This document shows, one piece after another, positions 40,401-51,086 of a DNA stretch of 64,000 nt. Made by a program: the position numbers and the translations under genes. The notes below the pieces were generated by a model that was given only the letters and a program-made list of their open reading frames with translations, was not told where the DNA came from and did no database searches. Every line of letters starts with the position of its first letter. The stretch's first letter is position 1. Source of the DNA: Apoderus coryli (Eukaryota; Arthropoda; Insecta; Coleoptera; Attelabidae); assembly GCA_911728435.2 (NCBI GenBank), contig OU452211.1, forward strand, positions 372,001-436,000. The letters are read 5' to 3'.

Positions 40401-43400
40401 TGACCTTAGCTAAGGTCGAAACATGTCTAATTTTAATTAAACAATTTGGTGGATGTGACGGAGTTTTATTTCAAGCAATAAATAATATTTTGAAAGGTTC
40501 TAGAGAAGCCTGAAAAGAAGATGAAGCACCCCAAAGAGGATAAGCCCAACACCACTGATAAAGCCGGTCCTCGGCTACCAACAATGGAAGAATTTTTGTC
40601 AAAAAAGAAAGTAAGTAGTAATCAGCTCAAGAAACTCCACAAACTAGCCTCATAATAAATATGTGATAGATTTCGAAAATTACTGTGATGTTAATTATAA
40701 TATTGTGATAATATTTTTCCTTAAAATAAATGTGAAATTATATTTTGTGATTGTTATATCTGTTTAAGGGTTCGATTAATTTTAGGTAAACTAAACTAAA
40801 ATTCATTGTTTCTCCAATCTAGACCATTATCAACAGCTAAAGAATTCTAGAAATGACTTGGAATTTTATTTATTTTAATCGTTTCACTCCCCAATTTTGA
40901 GAATTAAATTTGATTTTTTCCTTTTGTTGAATGATAAAATTTAGTTTTGTTTGAGATTTTAGTGGTATATTTAAGGAACGAAAATAAAAAAGGTAAGAAT
41001 TGGCATGTAAGTGTGTTTTTATAGTAGAAAATCAAGATAAAAGTGAGCATTGTAAGAAATCGTTAAAAATATTATAAACTTCATTTTCGAAAATTTCGAC
41101 TACACCCTGTATATCAACTTTGATGTATCCCAGCAGCTGCAACTATAAATTTTGCTCAAAAAGCGATAATTTTTGGTCCTATGTATGCTCTTTTTGATAC
41201 AAAACTTATTTATATTTTAAGAATATTTTCGAAATGGTCGTGCCCTCAAAAAAAGTTCCGGAAATAATTTAAAAATTGTCCGGAAATAATTTAAAAAATT
41301 TCCGGAAATAATTTAAAAATTGTCCGGAAATAATTTAAGCTGTTGTGATATTACAACGGGATAATTTTCGAATTAATCGTGCCCTCCAAAAAGTCCCGGG
41401 AATAATTTAAAAAATTTCCGGAAATAATTTAAGCTGTTGTGATATTACAACGGGATAATTTTCGAAATAATCGTACACTCAAAAAAAGTTCCGGAAATAA
41501 TTTAAAAAATTTCCGGAAATAATTTAAGCTGTTATGATATTACAACGGGATAATTTTTGAAATAATCGTACACTCAAAAAAAGTTCCGGAAATAATTTAA
41601 AAAATTTCCGGAAATAATTTAAGCTGTTATGATATTACAACGGGATAATTTTTGAAATAATCGTACACTCAAAAAAAGTTCCGGAAATAATTTAAAAAAT
41701 TTTCGGGAATAATTTAAGCTCTTGTGATATTACAACGGGATAATTTTCGAAGTAATCCTGCCCTCAAAAAAGTTCCCGAATTAATTTCAAAAAGTTCCGG
41801 AAATAATTTAAAACATTTCCGGGAATAATTTAAGCTCTTGTGATATTACAACGGGATAATTTTCGAAATAATCGTGCCCTCAAAAAAAAATCCGGAAATA
41901 ATTTAAAAAAGTTCCGGGAATAATTTAAAAAATTTCCGGGAATAATTTAAGCTCTTGTGATATTACAACGGAATAATTTCCGAAATAATCGACCCCTCAA
42001 AAAAGTTCCGGAAATAATTTTAAAAAGTTCCGGAAATAATTTAAAAAATTTCCGGGAATAATTTAAGCTCTTGTGATACAACGGGATAATTTTCGAAATA
42101 ATCGTGCCCTCAAAAAAAGTTCCGGAAATAATTTCAAAAAGTTCGGGAAATAATTTATAAAATTTCCGGAAATAATTTAAGCTCTTGTGATACAACGGGA
42201 TAATTTTCGAAATAATCGTGCCCTCAAAAAAAGTTCCGGAAATAATCTCAAAAAGTTGCGGAAATAATTTATAAAATTTCCGGAAATAATTTAAGCTCTT
42301 GTGATATTGCAACGGGATAATTTTCAAAATAATCCTTCCCTCAAAAAAAATCCGGAAATAATTTAAAAAATTTCCGGAAATAATTTAAGCTCTGCTCTTG
42401 TTATATTCCAACGGGATAATTTTCGAAATCATCCTGCCCTCAAAAAAATTCCGGAAATAATTTAAAAAAGTTCCGGAAATAATTTTAAAAATTTCCGGAA
42501 ATAATTTAAGCTCTTGTGATATTACAACGGGATAATTTTCGAAATAATCGACCCCTCAAAAAAGTTCCGGAAATAATTTAAAAAGTTCCGGAAAGAATTT
42601 AAAAAATTTTCAGAAATAATTTAAGCTCTGCTCTTGTTATATTACAACGGGATAATTTTCGAAATAATCGTGCCCTCAAAAAAAAATCCGGAAATAATTT
42701 AAAAAAGTTCCGGGAATAATTTAAAAAATTTCCGGGAATAATTTAAGCTCTTGTGATATTACAACGGGATAATTTTCGAAGTAATCCTGCCCTCAAAAAA
42801 GTTCCGGAATTAATTTCAAAAAGTTCCGGAAATAATTTAAAACATTTCCGGGAATAATTTAAGCTCTTGTGATATTACAACGGGATAATTTTCGAAATAA
42901 TCGTGCCCTCAAAAAAAAATCCGGAAATAATTTAAAAAAGTTCCGGGAATAATTTAAAAAATTTCCGGGAATAATTTAAGCTCTTGTGATATTACAACGG
43001 AATAATTTCCGAAATAATCGACCCCTCAAAAAAGTTCCGGAAATAATTTTAAAAAGTTCCGGAAATAATTTAAAAAATTTCCGGGAATAATTTAAGCTCT
43101 TGTGATACAACGGGATAATTTTCGAAATAATCGTGCCCTCAAAAAAAGTTCCGGAAATAATTTCAAAAAGTTCGGGAAATAATTTATAAAATTTCCGGAA
43201 ATAATTTAAGCTCTTGTGATACAACGGGATAATTTTCGAAATAATCGTGCCCTCAAAAAAAGTTCCGGAAATAATCTCAAAAAGTTGCGGAAATAATTTA
43301 TAAAATTTCCGGAAATAATTTAAGCTCTTGTGATATTGCAACGGGATAATTTTCAAAATAATCCTTCCCTCAAAAAAAATCCGGAAATAATTTAAAAAAT

Positions 43401-46400
43401 TTCCGGAAATAATTTAAGCTCTGCTCTTGTTATATTCCAACGGGATAATTTTCGAAATCATCCTGCCCTCAAAAAAATTCCGGAAATAATTTAAAAAAGT
43501 TCCGGAAATAATTTTAAAAATTTCCGGAAATAATTTAAGCTCTTGTGATATTACAACGGGATAATTTTCGAAATAATCGACCCCTCAAAAAAGTTCCGGA
43601 AATAATTTAAAAAGTTCCGGAAAGAATTTAAAAAATTTTCAGAAATAATTTAAGCTCTGCTCTTGTTATATTACAACGGGATAATTTTCGAAATAATCGT
43701 CCCCTCAAAAAAAGTTACGGTAATAAGTTGAAAAAGTTCCGGAAATAATCTAAAAAATTTTTGGAAATAATTTAAGCCCTTGTGATATTACAACGGGATA
43801 ATTTTCGAATTAATCGTGCCCTCAAAAAAAGTTCCGGAAATAATTTAAGCTCTTGTGATCTTAAAACGGCATAATTTTCGAAAAAATCGTGCCCTCGTCC
43901 TAGGGATGTTTTATATTTACGAAAATCAATATCCTCGATTATCAACTACCCTATATACACTTACAATGCTAACTCTTATCTTCATTTTATTAAATTTTTT
44001 AATTAGAAGGTAAAATTAACAAAAAGTAATAATTTATTTTTCAGACTAACGGGAATATTTCCTTGTCATCAGCTAAGTTAGCTATAAATAAATATTTCGA
44101 AAAATGTATTGAAAATAATCAGAAACAAACATGTTTTTATGAAAACAAAAATGATGCAGCAATTGTTATTCAAAGAGCTTATAGAAAATATAGAATGCGG
44201 AAAAAGTGCACAAGTAAAAATGGAATCGTGGATGATCTTAGTATGAGTAGAAAAGATGATTGTGTTAGGACGTCCAAAGTTCTTGAAATGTTTACTACAA
44301 CAAAGAAATCTTCAGAAATAAGGTATATACAGTGTGTCGAAGATAAAATTGGGTTAAAATTTTGGGTAGGAAAAAAATCAAAATGTTCAAAATTGTTTGA
44401 TTTTTTCCTGGCTTTCTTTGATAACGGAAATCAAAATCAATGGCACTTTTGTATTACCACTTTTTCCGGTCTATTGAATAGTGACAATATTTATGAAGTC
44501 TGACGTTTCGTCTTCGAGGGGGGTCATTAGTTTAATTTTTAAAATACGAATATTTTTTTTAGGTCTGAGAACAAAGAAATGCAGAATCAAGAAGCAAATC
44601 CGATAATAAATTCACAGCAATCTTTATGCAACGGGCATTCGCTTTTTCAATTGGACAAAGATACCGTTCTGTTGTTTGGCGGTGTGGATCCCTACGGTGA
44701 TTACGGTTCTGGTCGGAATACGGGAAAAGATGTGTTCAGATATGTTCCAGACGGGAACAGGTGGGAGTTTGTTTGTGAAATGCCACAACCGCGTTATGGG
44801 CATGAGGTTGCATTTTTAAAGGGCAGGATTTATGTTGTAGGTATGACGCAAATACAAGTTTGTAACAAAATTATTCTTGTGGAAACCACATGATAGAATT
44901 TTAGATAGCCTGATTCCATTTGTTGGAATATTTAGCTGCTAATATCAACATTATTTTTAATAAGTGTGGTATTTTCAAAAATCTAACTAACTTTAGCAGT
45001 TTTTTGCGATTTGAGTTTTTATTTTTTATCGAAACTTTGAATTGCAGTCTGACCTACCCTGGTTAACCTTCGATATACATCTAACTGATTATTATCAACT
45101 GTAAAAAACCTAAAATAACTAGAAAATGACCTTTTAATTTATATAATAGGTGGAACAGACCCTAGGGAGGATGAAACCAAAGTTAAGTCCACTGTGACGG
45201 CATCTGTATGGAGCTTAGATCCAGTATCGAAGAAATGGTTTGAAGAGGCAAGTCTACTAGTTTCAAAATCGGATTTTGGCCTCGTTGTTATGAATAATTG
45301 TATGTATGCAATTGGTGGGCAAGGAAGGAATTGTCAGTAAGTAACACAGTTTTTGTAATGATTTCGGAAAACATAACTTTATGATTCTAGTTCTTTAAAA
45401 TTTGTGGAGAAGTACTGTCCATTGGAAGGCAGCTGGGAGAAGAAATCATCAATGTGTTTAGCAAGGACTGGCATAGGATGTGTTAAATACCGTGACCAAA
45501 TTTGGGTGGCAGGAGGCCTTGGTGAAAAAAATGAGGTGTTAGAAAGTGTCGAATCTTACGATATAGAAACTGATCAGTAAGAAAGTTATTTGCCTTTTTT
45601 CTAACAATAATAATTGGATAATTCTTAGTGTGTGTATTTTTTAGATGGACAAAAATAGGAAAGCTTCTCAGTCCACGATGCTACAGCAAAATGCATGTCA
45701 TGGCTGATATTTTATATATTTTTGGAGGTATACTAATCTCTTGCCTATACGAGGGTTGCTTTTTATATTTCGGGATTTGGCAACCCTGGTGTTGCGATCT
45801 GGCAACTGACAGTTCTATCGTAAAGTTGGACATTTTTGAGGTTATACGTACTCAGAACGTTTTGACATACGAGCGATATTTGTGTTGTTTACAGTAACTT
45901 AAAAGATTCATCTCGGCCCAAAAATGGAATTAAATCGTGAACATTTTCGTGCGATTATTTTCTACAACAGTGCATGGATGAACTTAATGCAATTTTTGGC
46001 GATGAAGCTCCATCAAGGACCAATGTTTATTGATGCTCTGGTGAATTCAATCGTGGTCGTAGTTCACTCCAAGACGAATTTCGTGAAGGTCGTCCAAAAT
46101 CAGTTGTTGTTCCGAAAACCATTGATGCTGTGCGCGAACTGATATTGCAAGATCGTCATGTGACCTATCAAGAGATTGAGACAACCTTAGGCATTAGTGG
46201 GATCAGCATACATTCAATATTGCATAAATATTTGACTGTCAACAAAATTTGTTCGCGTTGGATCCCACACAATTTGTCAATCGCCCAAAAGTAAACAGCA
46301 GTCGACTGTATGGGTGTTTCCAGATGAGCCAAATCCAACAAAAGTTGTTCGCGCACGAAGCACTTCCAAGCAAATGGTCGCCTGTTTTTTCGGAAAACCG

Positions 46401-48365
46401 TACCACTAGAAGAAATCAGGAAAAACATCCGCCGAAGACAGATCACTCTGCACCACGACAATGCGAGCTCTCACACATCGGCTCAAACAACTGCACTTTT
46501 GAGCACCCAAAACATCGATTTGATGAGTCATTTATTCCTATATTCAAGAAGGGAAATAAATTAATTCCAATTATCGGCAAGTAAGTTTAACATTCATTCC
46601 TTGCAAAATAATTGAGAAATTAATATCGCAGGAAATGACAGAATTTCTTATAAGAATTAGGAGATTCTCGGACAATATGCACGGATTTCTTCCTGGCAGA
46701 TCGACGACATCTAACTTACTGAGCTGCGTCAACTCATGGTCCCTAGCTTTAGATAGACGAGAGCCGATTGATGTTGTGTACTTGGATTTCTGTAAGGCCT
46801 TTGACAGACTACGTCATGGAAGGCTCATGCATAAACTTGATCATTGCGGCATTCGGGGCAATCTGCTTCACTGGATCGGGGATTTCTTGTCGGGTAGATC
46901 TTGTAGAGTTAGAGTTGAGGGAGAACTTTCAAATGAATATACTGTGAGCAGTGGGGTGTCTCAGGGACCTTTGTTATTTAACATTTTTATTTCGGATCTG
47001 CCTACCTATCTGGAGTCTAAGTCGGTTCTGTTTGCAGATGACATCAAAATATTTAACAATCCGTTGAGTTCTCATAATTTACTAAAAAATGATCTGCATA
47101 TTGTGGAAGAATGGGCAAGATCTTGGCTGCTAAAGCTAAACGCTAGCAAATGTTTTGTGTTGCATATTGGATCGAACAATCCTGAACGTCAGTATAGTGT
47201 CGGTGGTGTCGCACTAAGGGCGGTAGAGACACAGGAAGATCTAGGTGTTTTAGTGAGCAAGGACTTAAAGTGGGCTAATGCTGTGTCGTACATGATGTGT
47301 AAAGCTTTTAAAAACCCATCTATAGAACTTTTTGAAAAACTGTATAAAACTTATGTGCGTCCGAATCTGGAATATGCGTCCACGGTGTGGAATCTATATT
47401 TCGCGAGGGACATTCATGCTCTTGAGCAAACTCAAAGGAGGATTACTAAACTCTGTCCAGCAATCCGTGAAATGGAGTACGAGGAGAGATTGGATAGGTT
47501 GCACCTATCTACGCTGCAGGATCGTAGAGTTCGTGGGGACCTAATAGAAACTTATAAGATTTTGCACGGGGATTACAGTGTACCTCTGTCCATTTTTGTT
47601 CGCAGTACGAATTTGAGAGGTCAACGTTTTTCTACACCTGAAGAAGCGGTTGCTGCATTCAGAATGCATGTTTTGGAGATACCTCAATCAGAGTGGCATA
47701 AGTGCTTCGACAATTGGTTCAAACGCATGCAAAAGTGTAGGTATAGATCTTCATAGGGAATTCATGAAAACAATAAAGTGATTTTCGATGATTAATATTC
47801 CCGAAATATAAAAGGCAACCCTCTTATTATAGCGACCGATATATTTACCGATTCTTGAATTATAGGCACAACAAAAGTGAAAAAAGACAAAAATTTAGTT
47901 AGTGTTGATGATGTAGACATATGGGATAGTGATAAAATGCATTGGAGGAATTTATCGAAATTGTCGATAGCTCGAAACAGACACAGTCTAAGTTATTTTG
48001 GTACACAGCTACTGATCACTGGTGGTGTAAATATAACATACAAAAAGTGCTTAAGTAACACGGAGTGCTTTTGTATTCAAAGAGGTTATTTTTCCATGCA
48101 TAATTTCTTGATTACAATAATCCAACTTTTGGAAACACAAGAACAGAAACTTTTACTTTGCAGTTTTAATGTAGCACTTCTTTTTTTACTATCGAAATTG
48201 AGCCTTTTTATGAGTATTTAAGTAATTTTTTAAAAGTGTGCTTGAGCAAAACTGAATTTGACAATTTTAGGTACATGGATTAGAGGTATAGCTTGTCTTC
48301 CCACAGTTTTAGCTGGACATGCAGCAATGACATTGCCGCCTGCGTTATTTTTAAGCGGATCCTAA
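34452..48365 (+). CDS. BTB-BACK-kelch protein with IQ motif, 20 exons (5' end unresolved)
   Basis: Exons read by phase: 34452-34588, 34655-34739, 34851-34917, 35212-35407, 35584-35668, 35739-35894, 35952-36178, 36482-36602, 36732-36861, 36925-37156, 37208-37417, 39459-39651, 40497-40610, 44045-44322, 44563-44840, 45150-45336, 45391-45576, 45645-45727, 47866-48084 and 48271-48365 (TAA). That gives about 1092 codons, in frame throughout. Residues 1-315 are a polar, probably disordered extension. A BTB fold follows (NADCKIYIDNEEFNCHLIVL, ~318-410), then BACK (~410-560), an IQ calmodulin-binding motif (AIVIQRAYRKYR, ~690) and kelch blades (LLFGGVDPYGDYG, MYAIGGQG, IWVAGGLGE, LYIFGG, LLITGG) to the C-terminus. 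BTB-BACK-kelch proteins commonly act as cullin-3 substrate adaptors; that role is inferred. I do not recognise the orthologue. Splicing must skip a LINE, a satellite and nested transposons. The start codon was not found; alternatives upstream of 34449 are unresolved. Confidence 0.88.
37605..39160 (-). mobile_element. LINE in kelch-gene intron, RT with frameshifts
   Basis: Minus strand, lying in the intron between exons ending 37417 and starting 39459, antisense to the host gene. From 39158 the frame reads VINYRPVSLLPNFSKVLEAA (RT motif 0/1), DAIYTDFSKDFDKLDHS (motif A), SGAPQGSCLAPLIFSIFITD (motif B) and LIFADDLKLYR with an intact catalytic ADD. A frameshift near 38410 moves the thumb and C-terminal part to other frames (38337-38005 and 37977-37711). 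The 3' end is an ATT-type microsatellite at 37605-37620. The endonuclease part is absent. Jockey/CR1-like. Confidence 0.88.
39727..40134 (-). mobile_element. Hammerhead-bearing repeat unit (retrozyme-like insertion)
   Basis: A 53-bp direct repeat (39738-39790 and 40069-40121, containing gcttgtttaacaaaacaaga) gives a unit length of 331 bp. Between the repeats lies a canonical hammerhead on the minus strand (39786-39863). The whole block is flanked by near-identical AT-rich sequences, 'ataataatttttga' at about 39727 and 'ataataattttga' at 40122-40134, which look like a target-site duplication of about 13 bp. Such a partly dimeric, non-coding, ribozyme-bearing insertion fits what is known of animal retrozymes, mobilised as circular RNA. 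It lies in a kelch-gene intron, antisense to the gene. Confidence 0.6.
39786..39863 (-). ncRNA. Hammerhead self-cleaving ribozyme, type I
   Basis: On the minus strand all core elements are in order: stem I strand TCACCA, CTGATGA, stem II GTCG-tggat-CGAC, GAAA, a very short stem III (AC-ggcc-GT), cleavage triplet GTC, and TGGTGA, which pairs perfectly with the first strand of stem I. Stem I continues beyond an internal loop into a second helix of about 12 bp (CTGTCAACTACT with AGTGGTTGACAG), and the flanks pair further (cgagagtttg). The internal loop in stem I is where natural hammerheads make tertiary contacts with loop II. Cleavage would fall between positions 39810 and 39809. No core base deviates from consensus. 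Confidence 0.85.
40169..40475. repeat. Large palindrome with 146-bp arms carrying hammerhead-like motifs
   Basis: Arms at 40169-40314 and 40330-40475 are almost exact inverted copies around a 15-base centre. Each arm carries CTGATGA, one extra base, a 6-bp stem (gacctt/aaggtc) and GAAACATGTC (minus strand at 40217-40250, plus strand at 40394-40428). Compared with the canonical ribozyme at 39.8 kb there is an extra base before stem II and stem I is weak, so activity is doubtful. The palindrome ends only about 21 bp before the kelch exon that starts at 40497. Confidence 0.9.
41225..43895. repeat. Intronic satellite with 1029-bp higher-order repeat
   Basis: About 2.7 kb built from the words 'ttccggaaataatttaaaa', 'aagctcttgtgatattacaa' and 'cgggataattttcgaaataa', in units of roughly 90-150 bp with variable numbers of the aataattt sub-block. 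A block of about 970 bp near 41700-42670 is repeated almost unchanged at 42730-43700, an offset of 1029 bp; minus-strand open frames of 126 codons at 42327-41947 and 43356-42976 encode the same sequence because of this. It lies wholly in the kelch-gene intron between 40610 and 44045. The open frames are repeat by-products. Confidence 0.93.
45750..47824 (+). mobile_element. Mariner split by a LINE, in a kelch-gene intron
   Basis: The left end (cgagggttgctttttatatt) at 45750 and the right end at 47824 (cccgaaatataaaaggcaac, inverse) are matching terminal repeats next to TA. The left part contains a broken transposase: NREHFRAIIFYN near 45930, then EFREGRPKSVVVPKTIDAVR and ICSRWIPHNLSIAQK, a deletion, then ITLHHDNASSHTSAQT up to about 46540. 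Frames shift several times and the third catalytic motif is missing, displaced by the LINE. This subfamily matches the fragment at 29.2-29.6 kb. Confidence 0.88.
46530..47785 (+). mobile_element. LINE nested in mariner, long RT open frame
   Basis: From about 46530 the frame reads FIPIFKKGNKLIP (RT motif 0); a 373-codon open frame follows (46635-47756). Motifs seen: HGFLPGRSTTSNLL, VVYLDFCKAFDRLRHGRLMH (motif A), SSGVSQGPLLFNIFISDLP (motif B, a residue or two short of GVPQGSxLGPLLF), SVLFADDIKIF (intact catalytic ADD), SWLLKLNASKC (thumb) and a C-terminal region ending FKRMQKCRYRSS. The endonuclease half is missing. This element's C-terminus differs from those at 25.5 and 48.6 kb, so it is a different clade, possibly CR1-like. 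It is in the sense orientation relative to the host gene. Confidence 0.88.
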
Positions 48366-48506
48366 AAGTAGTGGTTTCAAATATTATCTAGCTTTATAAT
48401 TTGTAAGTGTTAAAAATTATTTATGTTTTTAAATTTACAATATGTATATTTTTAATAATAATGGTTGTATGAGTTAGCATTTTATTGAGTGCATTTGAAG
48501 TCAAAA

Positions 48507-48512
48507 AATAAA
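48507..48512 (+). terminator. Kelch-gene poly(A) signal
   Basis: AATAAA 142 bp beyond the kelch-gene stop codon (48363-48365), before the next LINE starts at about 48600. Confidence 0.6.
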
Positions 48513-48604
48513 CGATAATGTAAACTTGTTTAGTTATTTTTGGAATTTCTTTCTTGTGCTTGTCCGATAATGAATGGTGAGTTCCCGGTCATTTGGAAGC
48601 TGTC

Positions 48605-50270
48605 GAGGATAATAATAATAATATAATATCTTTATTCTGTCACAAGTCATACAAAACGTTGTATATAGACACGTCATAGTTTTACTACACAATACAATAA
48701 ATGATCCATAACCTCGTTCCTTATAACACATATGGCAATAAACAAACACGTCACAATCTAAAATTTGAATACACCTATGCAGTTGCAGTTATATAAATTA
48801 AACACAAATACAAACAAAAACACTAAAAAAAACAATCTACGATGTCTCCATAATAGTTATAAATTCATGAAGACTATAGATCGTGTTAGAATTAAGGAGA
48901 GCCTTTAGTTTACTTTTAAATTTACCCTCTGTCTGACAAACTCTTATGTCTTCCGGAAGAAGATTATAAAAATATCGCCCAGAGTAATGCGGTGATTTCT
49001 TATAAAACTCATGATTGGGTCTGGGCAGATACAGGCGATCTCGTCCACGTGTAAAATGTTGATGATTAATGTCACAAGTAGGCGTGATGTTTCTGTTTTT
49101 GAATGTGTAACGCAGTAGTTTGTACAAATATATTGAAGTGACTGTAAGCAACTTATGTTTCTTAAATGCATCTCTACATATTCCTAGAAACGGGATATTA
49201 AAGATGCATCTCACCGCTCGCTTCTGCAGCACAAAGACCCTGTAATTTCAACACTTCTACCCCAAATCACAATATTGTATGCAATCACTGAATAGATTAA
49301 AGCATAATAAACAGAAATAAGAGATGGGGTATCCATGAATCCTCTTAGAGATCGAAGTAAGTATAGATTCTTATTCAGTTTACTGGAAACGGCGTCGATA
49401 TGCGTTACCCAGTCCAGTCTGTCATCCACAAGCACCCCCAGCAGTTTCGCCGACCTTGATAATGGCAAAAGAACGTGATTGAATTTAATTTCTATATTTG
49501 ATGATTTATATCTATTGAAGGGCTGTGCCACGGTCTTACCATAGTTTATGATCAGTTTGTTTCTCCTGCACCACACCTGGAACTCACAAAGTGTAGCATT
49601 GATCTTCCGCTCCAGAATCTCAGAATCCTTGTCGGACAACAATATGGTTGTGTCATCTGCATACAGATAAAGGGAACCGTGTGTGATATTAGCTGGACCT
49701 TTGCTCTTTCTGCTTTTTATCAATGATTAAAAAGCAGAAAGAGCAAAGGTCCAAGTACACTGCCCTGAGGCGTTCCCAAACCGATGATCCGCGACTCTGA
49801 CACTACCGACTCAACCCTAACCGCTATTCGTCTGTTTGTTAAATATGATCGAATCCATCTGTTAATCGACCCACGTAACCCAAGAGTCTCCAGCTTTGTA
49901 CACAGGAAATCTCTGTCGACCACTTCGAACGCATTCGACAGGTCAAACAGGAACGCCACAACATAAAAACCTCCATCCATCAGATCGTGCACTCTCTGAA
50001 TGAACTGAAGTGTACAGGTTTCCGTTGAAAAACCTTCCCTGAAGCCGTGTTGACATTCACTCAAAACGTTAGTAAATTTTAAAAATTCAAATATTCTGTC
50101 TGCTACAATCTTTTCTATAATCTTAGATAAAGTACTTAGCAGGGCTATAGGCCTGTAATTCTCCAGCGCTAGTTCATTACCTTTTTTATATATAGGGATA
50201 ATGAGGGCATTTTTTAATTGATCTGGAAATATCCCGCATTGTATCGACATGTTTAGTAACTCAGGAGTCC
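48605..50270 (-). mobile_element. LINE (minus), RT with internal inverted duplication
   Basis: From about 50270 leftward: FPDQLKNALIIPIYKKGNEL (motif 0), ENYRPIALLSTLSKIIEKIV, HGFREGFSTETCTLQFI, VVAFLFDLSNAFEVVDRDFL (motif A; the usual D-x-S/T-KAFD is altered), GLGTPQGSVLGPLLFLLF (motif B), then a disruption at 49752-49695, then SLYLYADDTTILLSDKDSEI (intact ADD), thumb and WGRSVEITG. After a further frameshift near 49230 the C-terminal part runs to 48837. The 3' end is an ATT-type microsatellite at 48607-48625. Both the 25-bp inverted duplication and the frameshift disable it. Confidence 0.85.
49695..49752. repeat. Perfect 25-bp inverted repeat inside the RT gene
   Basis: Arms 49695-49719 and 49728-49752 are exact reverse complements around 8 bases (tcaatgat). 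The arm comes from the codons for GPLLFLLF of RT motif B, so part of the gene has been copied in inverse orientation next to itself, interrupting the open frame. Confidence 0.95.
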
Positions 50271-50790
50271 GATTTATAAAAAGGATGACAGGCAACGCAT
50301 TGAGAATTACCGGCCTATCTCCATACAGTCCAATTTTGCCAAATCCTTTGAAGTGGTTGTACATAAAATAATGTTTGAACATGTGAAGCACATTATCTCC
50401 CCTGTTCAACATGGATTTTTTCCTGGGCGATCTACGTCTACCAACCTTGCTGTCTTATCTCAATACGTTGCTGAAAAGTTGGATAGGGGTGGTCAAGTCG
50501 ATGTCATATATACAGACTTTTGACAGACTGGACCACGGAATCCTCTTGAGTAAGTTGGTTGGTTTTTCTTCTATTTATGTGTTTTATAAATGATATCACA
50601 TGTGGACTCAAGTGTGACTCGATATTGTTTGCCGATGATTTTAAAATTTACTTCTGTATTACCTCTGACAAAGATTAATCTACACAATGTGTAATTTCAA
50701 TATTTGTTATTGTTTCTGTACCTGCCCTTTAATTGGATATATTCTATCAGGGCAGTTGTATCTTAAATAAATAAATAAATAAATAAATAA
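50271..50790 (+). pseudogene. Internally deleted LINE (plus), head to head with the previous one
   Basis: Plus-strand frame reads ENYRPISIQSNFAKSFEVVV (RT motif 0/1), VQHGFFPGRSTSTNLAVLSQ and DVIYTDF (motif A), then jumps within about 60 bp to FINDITCGLKCDSILFADDF (end of motif B and motif C), ending near 50680. The 3' end is an AAAT microsatellite at 50763-50790. It abuts the 5' end of the minus-strand LINE at about 50270, so the two elements point away from each other. Confidence 0.82.
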
Positions 50791-51086
50791 TTGGCTGGTA
50801 CTGCCTAGGTAAGTTAAAATGTCTGTACCAACGCAGGTATAAAACTAAATTTAATGAAAAATATTACAGACAAATAAACTACTACATAATATCATTCATT
50901 AGAAACTATACATAGGTATATGATTTATTTTAATTTAATATATACACAGACATACATAATTAAGGTTTTGAAACAATTTAACATACAAAACAAACCAGAT
51001 TTGTAGGTACTCTTAACATAATCAACATATAAACCAGAATTACCCAATCAATGCTTCATCTTAATTTTACTATGATCACAATCTGT

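Noticed and set aside
41947..43356. Two identical 126-codon minus-strand open frames as genes
   Set aside because: They are translations of the satellite in the kelch-gene intron; their identity reflects the 1029-bp duplication.
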